This document shows, piece after piece, positions 7,384 to 14,682 of a stretch of DNA of 26,176 nucleotides. Source of the DNA: Candidatus Woesearchaeota archaeon (lineage in GTDB: Archaea > Nanobdellota > Nanobdellia > SCGC-AAA011-G17 > GW2011-AR20). The first letter of the stretch is position 1. Each line of letters starts with the position of its first letter. The stretch spans positions 1-26,176 of the forward strand of contig JAGVZC010000030.1 of assembly GCA_018302885.1 (NCBI GenBank). Reading direction: 5' to 3'. The notes beneath the pieces are model-generated. The model was not told where the DNA came from. It was given only the letters and a program-made list of their open reading frames with translations, and searched no databases. Both the position numbers and the translations under genes were made by a program.

Positions 7384-9181
7384 ACATAACTTCCATATCT
7401 TTGCCAAATATTTTCTTTAATTCTTCAAATAATTTCTCTTTTACAAATATTGACTTTGGAACTTTGAATTTGTTTGAATCAGCTTCAAATTCCTTCATTG
7501 AACTTTTCTTTATATCTCCAAATTCTCCGTTATCAGACAGTTTAACTTTTTTAACTGATTTATCCTTTGCATTTACGTCATCAATTATATAAACAATATC
7601 ATCAAACACATAAACTTCACCGGCTTTCTCTCCGTGTTTGACTCTGATTTTAATCTTATCTAATTTAATTCCCATTTTTCTCTGTAGAAATTCAGACATG
7701 TGCTTAATGAAGGACCTTGTATCTCTTCCTACTTTATCATTCTCAGCCTTGCTTAATTTCTTTGACTTTGCTTCTTTTATTGACTTGTATGCATCATAAT
7801 AGCTTTTCTGAATTTCATTTTTATTCACCAATGATTTAAATCCTTTATCCAAATCTCCCTTGATATCATAATAATTTAGCAAATCTCTTATCAAATTCAT
7901 TACCATATCATGCAGTTCATCCATTCTTTCCTTATCTTTTGTTTTTTGTAATGTGCTGAATATTTTATTTATGACTTTAAGATAATTCTTTGACCTGTTC
8001 AATAAATCATCAATTTCTTTTCCGCTTACTTCCTTTACTTTTCCATGTTCAATTCCCTTGTAGAATGCCCTTACATCTTCCAGGGTTTTTATGTCATTCA
8101 AAGTGCATAATTTTAATTTCTTTACAAAAATTTCCTTCATCAATTCAATTGTTTCCTTTGGTGTTGGAGGATTAACTCCATAAAGCATAAGCACTGCCTG
8201 ACTAGGATTTAAGATAGCCCAGTAAAGGTCTTCACCAACAACACTCAACAATTTGAATCTTGTTCTTGACAATAATTTCTCACCAACATCCATCTGCATG
8301 TCAATAGCTTCTGGTGTAGGTTTTATCTTTCCCATGTTCAGCAATAATTTCCATGGCATGAACATTCCTCGATCATATAATGGAACGCCATCTCTTATGA
8401 AAGTGAACATTACGGGGTGGGCATCTTTAACAGCTTCCCAGAAATCAGTCAATATGTAAGTCTGGACATGAAATTGTTTTTTCACACCTGCAATTCTTGC
8501 AGCTTCAGCGCCATAACTCAATATAATCCCTCTTAATCTTTCCTTCAATTCAAATCTGGACATTCTCTTTACATCTGTGTCATCAATTATAATGTAAACA
8601 TCAATGTCAAAGCTTTTCTTGTCTCCCCTAAATAAACTTCCTGCAGCAATGTAACTGAAGATATACTTGTCAAATTTCTTTAATACCATGTTTTTATGAA
8701 TTTCAGAAACTTTTATTGCAGCTAAAAATTCAACAGGATCATAGAATATTGCACTAAGAGAAATCAATTGTAAAAACTCATACCTACTGTCAAAGCAGTC
8801 TTCCTTTATTTCAAATATTAATTTTACTTTAATCAAGAAATTATCATCAATACCTTTTGCAATTTCAGTGACGGATTTTGTAATCTTGTGTTTTAGTTCA
8901 AACATTTCTTTTTTGTCTTTTTCATCAACAAGAAATAAAAGATTTATTTTATTTTTATCTTCTTCCTCTAATTTCTCATCTTTTTTTATTCCTGCATCCA
9001 TGTATGAAGAGAACCTTAAGGGACTGACATTAGGCAATAAAGCAATGCCTACTACTTCCTTATGCTTCTTTGTAACTTCTTTCTTTAATTTGTCTATTTT
9101 ATTTTTAATCTGTTCAAATTTCTTCTGCATCTCAGGGCTCATCTGAAATTTGTCCTGATATTCGTGTATGTTTTCTTCCAT
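7373..9181 (-). CDS. Nucleotidyltransferase-domain protein with tandem NTase-like folds and HEPN-like helices
   Basis: The 602-residue protein contains an active-looking Pol-beta-fold nucleotidyltransferase domain at about 165-280: YIAAGSLFRGDKK (Gly-Ser 181-182 region) and FDIDVYIIIDD (metal-binding Asp-x-Asp near 192-194). The preceding region (about 40-150) seems to be a degenerate copy. Its KINLLFLVDEKDKKEM aligns with DIDVYIIIDDTDVKRM of the active domain but lacks the catalytic acids and the GS motif. After the NTase comes a helical region (about 285-410: EDLYWAILNPSQAVLMLYGV, FYKGIEHGK, EIDDLLNRSKNYLKVI) that resembles HEPN/KNTase-C four-helix domains. The last 120 residues are unrecognised. 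Such proteins occur in DPANN archaea without assigned substrate. It is the last gene of a three-gene operon with two membrane proteins (1-bp gap upstream). Function is not inferred beyond nucleotidyl transfer. Confidence 0.75.
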   Translation of the reverse strand: MEENIHEYQDKFQMSPEMQKKFEQIKNKIDKLKKEVTKKHKEVVGIALLPNVSPLRFSSYMDAGIKKDEKLEEEDKNKINLLFLVDEKDKKEMFELKHKITKSVTEIAKGIDDNFLIKVKLIFEIKEDCFDSRYEFLQLISLSAIFYDPVEFLAAIKVSEIHKNMVLKKFDKYIFSYIAAGSLFRGDKKSFDIDVYIIIDDTDVKRMSRFELKERLRGIILSYGAEAARIAGVKKQFHVQTYILTDFWEAVKDAHPVMFTFIRDGVPLYDRGMFMPWKLLLNMGKIKPTPEAIDMQMDVGEKLLSRTRFKLLSVVGEDLYWAILNPSQAVLMLYGVNPPTPKETIELMKEIFVKKLKLCTLNDIKTLEDVRAFYKGIEHGKVKEVSGKEIDDLLNRSKNYLKVINKIFSTLQKTKDKERMDELHDMVMNLIRDLLNYYDIKGDLDKGFKSLVNKNEIQKSYYDAYKSIKEAKSKKLSKAENDKVGRDTRSFIKHMSEFLQRKMGIKLDKIKIRVKHGEKAGEVYVFDDIVYIIDDVNAKDKSVKKVKLSDNGEFGDIKKSSMKEFEADSNKFKVPKSIFVKEKLFEELKKIFGKDMEVMFNY

Positions 9182-9182
9182 T

Positions 9183-9728
9183 TTATTTTTTTAAAACTTT
9201 CTTTGAAAGCTTAATCCTGTGAGTCAATATATATAATGCAATAGTTAATATTAAAAAGATTACGCCTAAAGTCAAAATAAGGTTTATTACCTGATTTAAC
9301 GTAACATTAATCCAGTCTCCAAAAAATTCAATGAATTCAGGAGGTAAAAAGCTGTTTATTGCTCCTATTATTGCAAATTTATAGTAAAAATAAGAAAACA
9401 AAATACCAATGAAGGATATCAACGAAGCATTTCTCAATCCAGTCAGCCATCCTGAACACCAAATAAACAACAAAACACCAACTATAAAGAATACAAATGC
9501 AATAATTTTCATCATTCCGCCATAATATGTGAAGTCATTTATTTCCTGGTTTATTCTTTCTGTTATTGGATTGTCGGCAGGCAAATCTTCAAGACTTGAA
9601 AATTTTTCCTCAATTAAATTAACATTCTTGACTCCATAACTTCCAAGAGAAGCTACCAAAAATGCGGTTATGGCAAAAAGTATGAATAATCCACCAAAAA
9701 ATTTTCCAATTGCTTTTAGTACTTTCAT
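9183..9728 (-). CDS. Four-TM membrane protein, unknown function
   Basis: This 181-residue integral membrane protein has four hydrophobic segments at about 11-32 (FFGGLFILFAITAFLVASLG), 73-92 (KIIAFVFFIVGVLLFIW), 101-123 (ASLISFIGILFSYFYYKFAI) and 143-168 (NQVINLILTLGVIFLILTIAL), and ends in a Lys-rich tail (KLSKKVLKK). A soluble acidic loop of about 40 residues lies between TM1 and TM2. No family signature is recognised. It overlaps the upstream 70-residue gene by 4 bp (ATGA) and is one base from the downstream 602-residue NTase gene, so the three are co-transcribed and probably work together. Whether the pair anchors the NTase protein at the membrane is only a guess. Confidence 0.7.
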   Translation of the reverse strand: MKVLKAIGKFFGGLFILFAITAFLVASLGSYGVKNVNLIEEKFSSLEDLPADNPITERINQEINDFTYYGGMMKIIAFVFFIVGVLLFIWCSGWLTGLRNASLISFIGILFSYFYYKFAIIGAINSFLPPEFIEFFGDWINVTLNQVINLILTLGVIFLILTIALYILTHRIKLSKKVLKK

Positions 9729-9937
9729 CTTAAGATTAATATCAATAGAATGGTCAATCCTATTATCAAAAATATATTTCCTCCCTTGAATATCATGTAA
9801 AGAATCAATGCAAGCAGGATAAGAACCAAAAGAGTATTACTTTTTTTTCTTCTCATTATTCCGTGACTTCCCATCAAGTCTCTGAAATCTTTGCTCTTCT
9901 TTAATCTCATAAATTTCATCAATTGTCTTTCATTCAT
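9725..9937 (-). CDS. Small membrane protein (70 residues), operon leader gene
   Basis: The first 33 residues are strongly basic (MNERQLMKFMRLKKSKDFRD, later RRKKS). The remainder is almost entirely hydrophobic, with two predicted TM helices (about 35-49 and 53-69, LLVLILLALILYMIF and IFLIIGLTILLILIL). No family is recognised. The ATG start at 9937 is supported by a TATA-like box about 27 bp upstream, and the 4-bp ATGA overlap with the next gene supports its reality despite its small size. It is the first gene of the membrane / membrane / NTase operon and is divergent from the sugar nucleotidylyltransferase gene. Confidence 0.6.
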   Translation of the reverse strand: MNERQLMKFMRLKKSKDFRDLMGSHGIMRRKKSNTLLVLILLALILYMIFKGGNIFLIIGLTILLILILR

Positions 9938-9957
9938 TATATTAAGAAAATCATTTC

Positions 9958-9970
9958 CAAATATATAAAT
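9958..9970 (-). promoter_or_regulatory. TATA-like box for the minus-strand membrane/NTase operon
   Basis: Minus-strand AATATTTATATAT/ATTTATATATTT is centred about 27 bp from the ATG at 9937. It is arranged back to back with the plus-strand box at 9981-9989. Confidence 0.45.
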
Positions 9971-9980
9971 ATTACTAAAA

Positions 9981-9989
9981 TTTATAAAG
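9981..9989 (+). promoter_or_regulatory. TATA-like box for the sugar nucleotidylyltransferase gene
   Basis: TTTATAAAG is centred 25 bp before the ATG at 10010. This decides against the longer open frame from 9923, whose extra N-terminus would lie upstream of the promoter. Confidence 0.55.
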
Positions 9990-10009
9990 AAAAAAATTTC
10001 AGAAGAACT

Positions 10010-10708
10010 ATGAAAGGAGTAATAGTATCTGCAGGTTTTGGGACAAGATTAAGACCAATAACAAATATAATCTCAAAGAATCTGCTGCCTGTCTATAACA
10101 AGCCAATGATATATTATGCAATTGAAACCCTAATCAGGGGAGGAGTGAATGAGATTCTTATAATAATAAACAACAAAGACATTGAACAATACAAGCAAAT
10201 GTTGAAAAATGGAGAGGACTTCAATGTAAGTATATCCTATAAAATTCAGGAAGAGCAAAAGGGAACTGCTCACGCAATAGGGTGTGCAGAAGAATTTGCA
10301 AAAGGGGAAAACTTTGTTGTTATTTTTGGTGATAATATATTTGAGGATGATTTTAATTTCAGGAATTTCAACGGTGGTGCAAGAATACACCTAAAAGAAG
10401 TCACTGATCCTGAAAGGCTTGGCGTTGCCGAGATAAAAGACGGAAAAATAATTTCCATGGTTGAAAAGCCAAAAGAGCCAAAAAGCAATTATGGAATGTG
10501 CGGATTGTATATCTTAGACAAGGATGCATTTGATATAATTAGAACATTAAAACCATCATGGAGGGGGGAGCTTGAAACTCCTGATTTATTAAATGATTAT
10601 CTGAAAAGAGGAAAAATAGATTACAGGATTGTAGAAGGATTCTGGATTGATGCAGGAACCTTTGATTCTTTATTGGAAGCAGGAAATTTGGTAAAGAAAA
10701 AACTTTAA
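10010..10708 (+). CDS. Sugar-1-phosphate nucleotidylyltransferase (RmlA-like)
   Basis: This enzyme of the NTP-transferase (PF00483) family makes NDP-sugars from NTP and a sugar-1-phosphate in the cytoplasm. The start at 10010 puts the signature at the N-terminus as in the family: MKGVIVSAGFGTRLRP (nucleotide-binding Gly-rich loop) with Lys23 in ISKNLLPV. Further motifs are FGDNIFEDD (metal-binding Asp), MVEKPKEPKSNYGMCGLYI (the RmlA-type EKP...SNY..GLY block), RGELETPDLLNDYL and GFWIDAGTFDSLLEA. At 232 residues it lacks the extra C-terminal part of full RmlA (about 290), as in short archaeal relatives, so exact nucleotide and sugar specificity (dTDP- or UDP-glucose) cannot be fixed. It could supply sugar donors for the glycosylation implied by the sequon-rich surface proteins here (inference). 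Confidence 0.88.
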   Translation: MKGVIVSAGFGTRLRPITNIISKNLLPVYNKPMIYYAIETLIRGGVNEILIIINNKDIEQYKQMLKNGEDFNVSISYKIQEEQKGTAHAIGCAEEFAKGENFVVIFGDNIFEDDFNFRNFNGGARIHLKEVTDPERLGVAEIKDGKIISMVEKPKEPKSNYGMCGLYILDKDAFDIIRTLKPSWRGELETPDLLNDYLKRGKIDYRIVEGFWIDAGTFDSLLEAGNLVKKKL

Positions 10709-10736
10709 AAGCACAATTTTACCTTTATTTTACAAC

Positions 10737-10809
10737 GGGCTTATAGCTCAGCTGGTAGAGCAATTCCCTTACAAGGAATAGGTCCCAGGTTCGAATCCTG
10801 GTGGGCCCA
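10737..10809 (+). tRNA. tRNA-Val (anticodon UAC)
   Basis: A 73-nt cloverleaf can be drawn by hand. Acceptor GGGCTTA pairs with TGGGCCC (two G-U pairs); D-stem GCTC/GAGC; anticodon stem ATTCC/GGAAT with loop CTTACAA, giving anticodon TAC at the centre; T-arm CCAGG-TTCGAAT-CCTGG; discriminator A. No CCA is encoded and no intron is present. A TTTAAAAG element at 10704-10711, overlapping the stop codon of the upstream gene, is placed about 30 bp before the tRNA and may be its TATA box. Confidence 0.96.
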
Positions 10810-10816
10810 TAGTTAA

Positions 10817-10826
10817 TTTTATATAA
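10817..10826 (+). promoter_or_regulatory. TATA-like box for the Cys-rich lipoprotein-like gene
   Basis: TTTATATAAT-type sequence just after the tRNA. It would start transcription near 10847 and give a short 5' UTR that contains the strong Shine-Dalgarno at 10860-10867. Confidence 0.35.
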
Positions 10827-10859
10827 TCTTCCTTATATTATTTATAATATAAAAAAACA

Positions 10860-10867
10860 AGGAGGTG
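10860..10867 (+). promoter_or_regulatory. Near-perfect Shine-Dalgarno (AGGAGGTG)
   Basis: AGGAGGTG is fully complementary to the archaeal 16S 3' end. It is followed after six bases (TTTAAA) by an in-frame ATT codon at 10874; no ATG, GTG or TTG lies at proper spacing. The overlapping GTG at 10865 is inside the SD itself and cannot be used with it. Confidence 0.6.
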
Positions 10868-10873
10868 TTTAAA

Positions 10874-11164
10874 ATTAGAAAGAAAACATTTATGATATTC
10901 TTCGTCCTATTCATCGGAGCATTATTTTTGTTACAGGGTTGTGCTCAAAATGTAGGAAAAAAAATATCTGCAAACACAGGAGTTCAGCAGGCACAGGTTG
11001 GTGATGCAGGAATTTCAGGAAACATAGGTGGCGGTGGAGGAGCAGCATGTGGTTGTGGTACTGGTTGTGATACAGGATATGAATGTACCGCTACTGATGA
11101 TGGTAGAGAACCTTGCGTAAAAAATGGGGCATGCATACCTTCAATGGGTACTTCTAACACCTAA
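10874..11164 (+). CDS. Cys-rich secreted lipoprotein-like protein; start codon probably ATT
   Basis: The N-terminus has a basic region (IRKKTF), a hydrophobic core (MIFFVLFIGALFLLQ) and a lipobox-like LLQGC, so the mature protein would begin at Cys near residue 22 counted from 10874. The mature part is small (about 75 residues). It has a linker, a Gly run (GGGGG), then six further cysteines in a compact block (AACGCGTGC...YEC...EPC...GAC), suited to disulfides or metal binding. The open frame extends to a GTG at 10865, but that GTG lies inside the Shine-Dalgarno. The ATT at 10874 has ideal spacing, and the next ATG (10892) would remove the basic region. The stop codon region overlaps the convergent elp3 gene by 24 bp. 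No function is recognised. Confidence 0.6.
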   Translation: MRKKTFMIFFVLFIGALFLLQGCAQNVGKKISANTGVQQAQVGDAGISGNIGGGGGAACGCGTGCDTGYECTATDDGREPCVKNGACIPSMGTSNT

Positions 11165-12844
11165 CTCAATTAATTCTTTTTTTATTTTTTTACTTACATA
11201 AACCCCATCATCAGCATAACCAAGTTTCCTGTAATATTCTTTTACACCAACACCTGAAATAACTAATAATTTATTCTTGCCATTTTTCCTGCAGATTTCC
11301 TCAGCTTTCTCCATTAATCTCCTGCCATAACCTTTATGCTGAAAACCCTTTCCACTTGTTCCAATTTTAAGAGCAGAGGAATAAACATGAAGCTCTCTTA
11401 TAATCCCGGAATTCTTGGTAATTTCTTTTCTTAAACTCTGCGAGGGAAATCTCAATCTTGCAAAGCCAATCAATGGGTTTTTTCCTACTGAAATGAAAAA
11501 TTCTTTTCCATCTGAAGCATCATATTCATCAATATAGACATTATCATCAATTACATTGTTATTTCTTCCTATCTCCATGCATCTAATGCAATGACAGGTA
11601 ATTTTTTTCTTTTTCAGCATATCATCAACATACTGCCTCAAATTGCTTCTATTCACACCACCTTTAGCCAGTTTAGGGGGAATGTCTCTCTGCACCCTCA
11701 TAATTCTACAATATCTTTCAACATATTTCTTAAAATCAGAAATTAGGTCAGCAGCCTGCTCGGTTGTAACCTCTTTATATTTTCCGCTCTTGAATTCATT
11801 GTATAGTTCAGTCCCAGAAAATATCATGCATGGATAAATTTTTAGCATATCTGGCTTGAATCTTTCATCAGAAAATAATTTTTTCATGTCATCAAGCTCT
11901 TTTTTTCCATAATAAAAGATCATATAATGAAGATTTAATTTAAAACCAAAATCTTTCAGTAATTTAATAGCCTCGGCGCTTTCTTTGACTCCATGCCCCC
12001 TCTTAACAAATTTTAACACATCATCATCCAGACTTTGTATTCCCAATTCAATTCTTGTGGCTCCTAAATTCAACATGAAATTTCCAATCTCTTTATTAAC
12101 GCAGTCAGGTCTTGTCTCCAAGGTTAATCCAATAATTCTACAGTTTGATTTTTCATTCTTTCTCTGTTCCTTCCTTAAATCACATTCTTTTTTCAGTTTA
12201 GAAACTTTTTCAATTATTCTTTTTATTCTTTCGCTATCCTTGAAATTCTTATCCAGTTCAAAGAATTCAGAGAATTTCTCGTAATCAAATTCATTTCCAT
12301 TAAAAAATAATTTAGAAAAATCATTCATCGCTTTGAATATATACTTGACAAAATATTCCTGATAAGTTTTTGCAAAAGAAGTGAATGTTCCTCCCATGAC
12401 AATGACTTCACATTTTGAAATGTCCTGATTTAATAAAATATAATGCTCCAGACGATTAAAAACCTGCAGATAAGGATCATACAGATTCCTTCTGGCTCTC
12501 ATCGAAGCCGGTTCATTTCCAGTATAGCTTTTTGGGGTGTCACCAAACTGTGATTTCAAGCCCCCCGGGCAAAAAGTGCATTTAGCCTGTGGAGGGCAGT
12601 TGGAAGGCATTGTCATAACTGCAACTGGAGCAACACCAGATAATGTTCTGTTTGGTTTTGTCTTCAATATTTTTCTTAGGTATTCTTTCTGTTCTTTATC
12701 TGCTTTGGCAAAAATTGTAATCAGGGAAGGTAGTTCTTTTGGTTTTAATTTTCTTGCCAGATTATCCCTTAATTTTAATATATCATTTATAGATTTGATA
12801 TTCCCCCCCACAATCTCATTATTTAGTAATTTCACAAAATCCAT
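11141..12844 (-). CDS. elp3: tRNA uridine(34) acetyltransferase Elp3
   Basis: Elp3 is a radical-SAM/acetyltransferase that starts cm5U formation at wobble U34 of tRNAs from acetyl-CoA; archaea carry it without the other Elongator subunits. The 567-residue length is typical. Seen in order: the radical SAM cluster motif with Cys83, Cys89, Cys92 (NCPPQAKCTFCPGG), the tRNA-binding block SYTGNEPASMRARRNLYDPYLQ, GGTFTSFAKTYQEYF, ETRPDCVNKE, RIELGIQSLDDDVL, the RDIPPKLAKGGVNRSNLRQ segment, the zinc-type cysteines CHCIRC, and a C-terminal GNAT domain with acetyl-CoA loop GFQHKGYGRRLMEKAEEI followed by GVKEYYRKLGY. A TATA-like box 26 bp before the ATG implies a leaderless mRNA independent of the upstream VWA operon. 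The 3' end overlaps the Cys-rich lipoprotein-like gene convergently by 24 bp. Confidence 0.96.
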   Translation of the reverse strand: MDFVKLLNNEIVGGNIKSINDILKLRDNLARKLKPKELPSLITIFAKADKEQKEYLRKILKTKPNRTLSGVAPVAVMTMPSNCPPQAKCTFCPGGLKSQFGDTPKSYTGNEPASMRARRNLYDPYLQVFNRLEHYILLNQDISKCEVIVMGGTFTSFAKTYQEYFVKYIFKAMNDFSKLFFNGNEFDYEKFSEFFELDKNFKDSERIKRIIEKVSKLKKECDLRKEQRKNEKSNCRIIGLTLETRPDCVNKEIGNFMLNLGATRIELGIQSLDDDVLKFVKRGHGVKESAEAIKLLKDFGFKLNLHYMIFYYGKKELDDMKKLFSDERFKPDMLKIYPCMIFSGTELYNEFKSGKYKEVTTEQAADLISDFKKYVERYCRIMRVQRDIPPKLAKGGVNRSNLRQYVDDMLKKKKITCHCIRCMEIGRNNNVIDDNVYIDEYDASDGKEFFISVGKNPLIGFARLRFPSQSLRKEITKNSGIIRELHVYSSALKIGTSGKGFQHKGYGRRLMEKAEEICRKNGKNKLLVISGVGVKEYYRKLGYADDGVYVSKKIKKELIELGVRSTH

Positions 12845-12865
12845 AAAAATAATTTAAAACAAGAA

Positions 12866-12874
12866 TTTATAAAT
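12866..12874 (-). promoter_or_regulatory. TATA-like box for elp3
   Basis: Minus-strand ATTTATAAA is centred 26 bp upstream of the elp3 ATG (12844). It directly abuts the stop codon of the upstream VWA gene. Confidence 0.55.
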
Positions 12875-13801
12875 TTAAGGAATTGTCCTGTATTTTGTAT
12901 TTATCAGGAACCATTCATAAAGCAATAATAACAAGGCAATAACAATGAATGTCATGCTCAAATTCTGAATTACTTTCCTTTCTCCTATGTTAAGAACCTG
13001 ATCATAAGCATCTTTAAGCTGTTCTGTGTTTTCAGCCCTGAAGTACTTGCCGTTTGTTGTTGCTGCAATGTAAGACAAAGACTGCTCATCAAGGACCAAT
13101 GTTGTACCAAAGAAATCGCTTCCTTCCGGAGTTCCAATACCAATTGCATAAACAATAATTCCCTGCATATTAACATAATCAACAGCATCAACAAGGGACA
13201 AACCAATATTCGTCTGCCCATCAGTGATTAATATTATGGCTTTTCCCTTTTCAGAATTTAACAATAGATTAGCACTGTTAATCAATGCATTGCCCATATC
13301 AGTGCCGCCAACTTCACTCAGTTTTATTCTGTCAATTACTGATTTAACATGAAAATAATCATTGCTCAGTGGGGTTTCCATCTTTGAAACACTTGAAAAG
13401 CTGATTATACCCACATAATTATCCGGACCTATTTTATCAACAAAGCTTTTTGCAGTCATTTTTGCAGCATCAAATCTCGTTGGCATGAAATCCTCGACAA
13501 TCATGCTGTTGCTGTTATCCATTGCAAGAACATAATCAAAATTGCTTGCCTTGCCCGTATAAATAAAAGTGGCGCCGGCAATGGATAGTATAAACAATAA
13601 TAAAACAATTCCTCTGATTAATAATAAAAACAAATTCTTGCTTAATACTTCTCCTCCTGTAATTCTTTGTATTGCTGAAAAATTAGCAAATTTGACAGCC
13701 CTTCTCTTTATTTTGTTTAAAGTCATAAAGTGAACAAGGATTAGAATTGGCAATGAAAATAATAGCCATAAATACTCTGGACTGTTAAATATTATCTCCA
13801 T
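12875..13801 (-). CDS. VWA-domain membrane protein (BatA-like)
   Basis: The 308-residue protein has the BatA/BatB layout: two N-terminal TM segments (about 10-26, LWLLFSLPILILVHFM; about 57-80), a von Willebrand A domain (about 88-265) and a C-terminal TM (about 281-298). The metal-ion-dependent adhesion site is complete: DNSNSM (Asp95, Ser97, Ser99), EVGGTDMGNAL (Thr) and ILITDGQTN (Asp). The VWA domain should bind a divalent cation and a partner protein on one face of the membrane. It overlaps the DUF58 gene by 10 bp and is the last gene of a MoxR-DUF58-VWA operon. Such operons are linked to chaperone-like assembly or maturation of protein complexes and to envelope stress; the client here is unknown. 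Confidence 0.9.
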   Translation of the reverse strand: MEIIFNSPEYLWLLFSLPILILVHFMTLNKIKRRAVKFANFSAIQRITGGEVLSKNLFLLLIRGIVLLLFILSIAGATFIYTGKASNFDYVLAMDNSNSMIVEDFMPTRFDAAKMTAKSFVDKIGPDNYVGIISFSSVSKMETPLSNDYFHVKSVIDRIKLSEVGGTDMGNALINSANLLLNSEKGKAIILITDGQTNIGLSLVDAVDYVNMQGIIVYAIGIGTPEGSDFFGTTLVLDEQSLSYIAATTNGKYFRAENTEQLKDAYDQVLNIGERKVIQNLSMTFIVIALLLLLYEWFLINTKYRTIP

Positions 13802-14682
13802 TTTAAAGATCTCTCCCTGAACAAGTTTAAAACTGGTTTCATAAAACTCTTGTCTGTCGTAAGTGAGATAAAATCACTACGATTCTTAAGAAATAATTCT
13901 TTGATTTCATTTTCCTGTTTTTTTATTTCTTCTTCATAAATATCCTTTATTAATTCAGGCTCTATCAGTAAAGTTTGTTTTGAATAAGGGTCTTCAATAA
14001 CAACTTGGCCGACATCATCAGGCAGTACCTTATCCCTTGGATCTCTTATCATTACACCGATGGTGTCAAATCTTGCCGATACTACCTCAAGATTTTTTGA
14101 TACGCTTTCATTTAATCCAATGAAATCAGACACAATAAATACAATGGCGCTCTGTTTCAGATAATTTAAAACAAATTCAACTGCTTTTCCAAAATCATAA
14201 CCGCCGCCATAATTGTCAACATTTCTCAATGCTCTAATTAAAGAATAAAATTGCCCTTTTCCTTTTCCAGGAGCTACTTTATGAACAATTTTATCATTGA
14301 ACATAACAAGACCAACTGAATCCCCGGCATCAAGAATTGTATAAGCAAGTGAAGCAACCATCTCAACTGCATATTCATTCTTTAATTTCTCAGTGCTTCC
14401 GAATATCATGCTTGAACTGCAGTCAAAAAGAAAGAAAACCATAAGGTCTCTTTCTTCTTCATATTGCCTCATTAATAATTGGTTAGTTCTTAAGCTTGCC
14501 TTCCAGTCAATCAAAGCAGAATCATCTTCTAGATTATATGCCCTGTAATCAGAAAATTCCAGTCCTTTTCCTCGAAAAACACTCTTGTAGCTTCCTATTC
14601 CTTTGGTTTTTATCAAGCCCTTTGTAACAACTTCCAATTTTCTTATTGAAGGTACAAGGTTAACATTTAATTTTCTTTTCAT
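13792..14682 (-). CDS. DUF58 domain protein (MoxR-associated)
   Basis: The 296-residue soluble protein matches the DUF58 family. The signature block FSDYRAYNLEDDSALIDWKASLRTN.L..R.YEEERD (43-79) is the conserved DUF58 region, followed by a VWA-like domain with an intact DCSSSM motif (Asp87, Ser89, Ser91) and LAYTILDAGDSVGLVMF. The C-terminal part has FIVSDFIGL and VMIRDPRDKVLPDDVG. It lies between moxR (4-bp overlap upstream) and the VWA membrane gene (10-bp overlap downstream), a standard arrangement in bacteria and archaea. It probably works as an adaptor of the MoxR ATPase, as proposed for the family. Confidence 0.92.
   Translation of the reverse strand: MKRKLNVNLVPSIRKLEVVTKGLIKTKGIGSYKSVFRGKGLEFSDYRAYNLEDDSALIDWKASLRTNQLLMRQYEEERDLMVFFLFDCSSSMIFGSTEKLKNEYAVEMVASLAYTILDAGDSVGLVMFNDKIVHKVAPGKGKGQFYSLIRALRNVDNYGGGYDFGKAVEFVLNYLKQSAIVFIVSDFIGLNESVSKNLEVVSARFDTIGVMIRDPRDKVLPDDVGQVVIEDPYSKQTLLIEPELIKDIYEEEIKKQENEIKELFLKNRSDFISLTTDKSFMKPVLNLFRERSLKWR

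Noticed and set aside
9923..10009. N-terminal extension of the sugar nucleotidylyltransferase
   Set aside because: It lies across the TATA-like box at 9981-9989 and adds residues before the conserved N-terminal nucleotide-binding loop; family members start at MKGVI.
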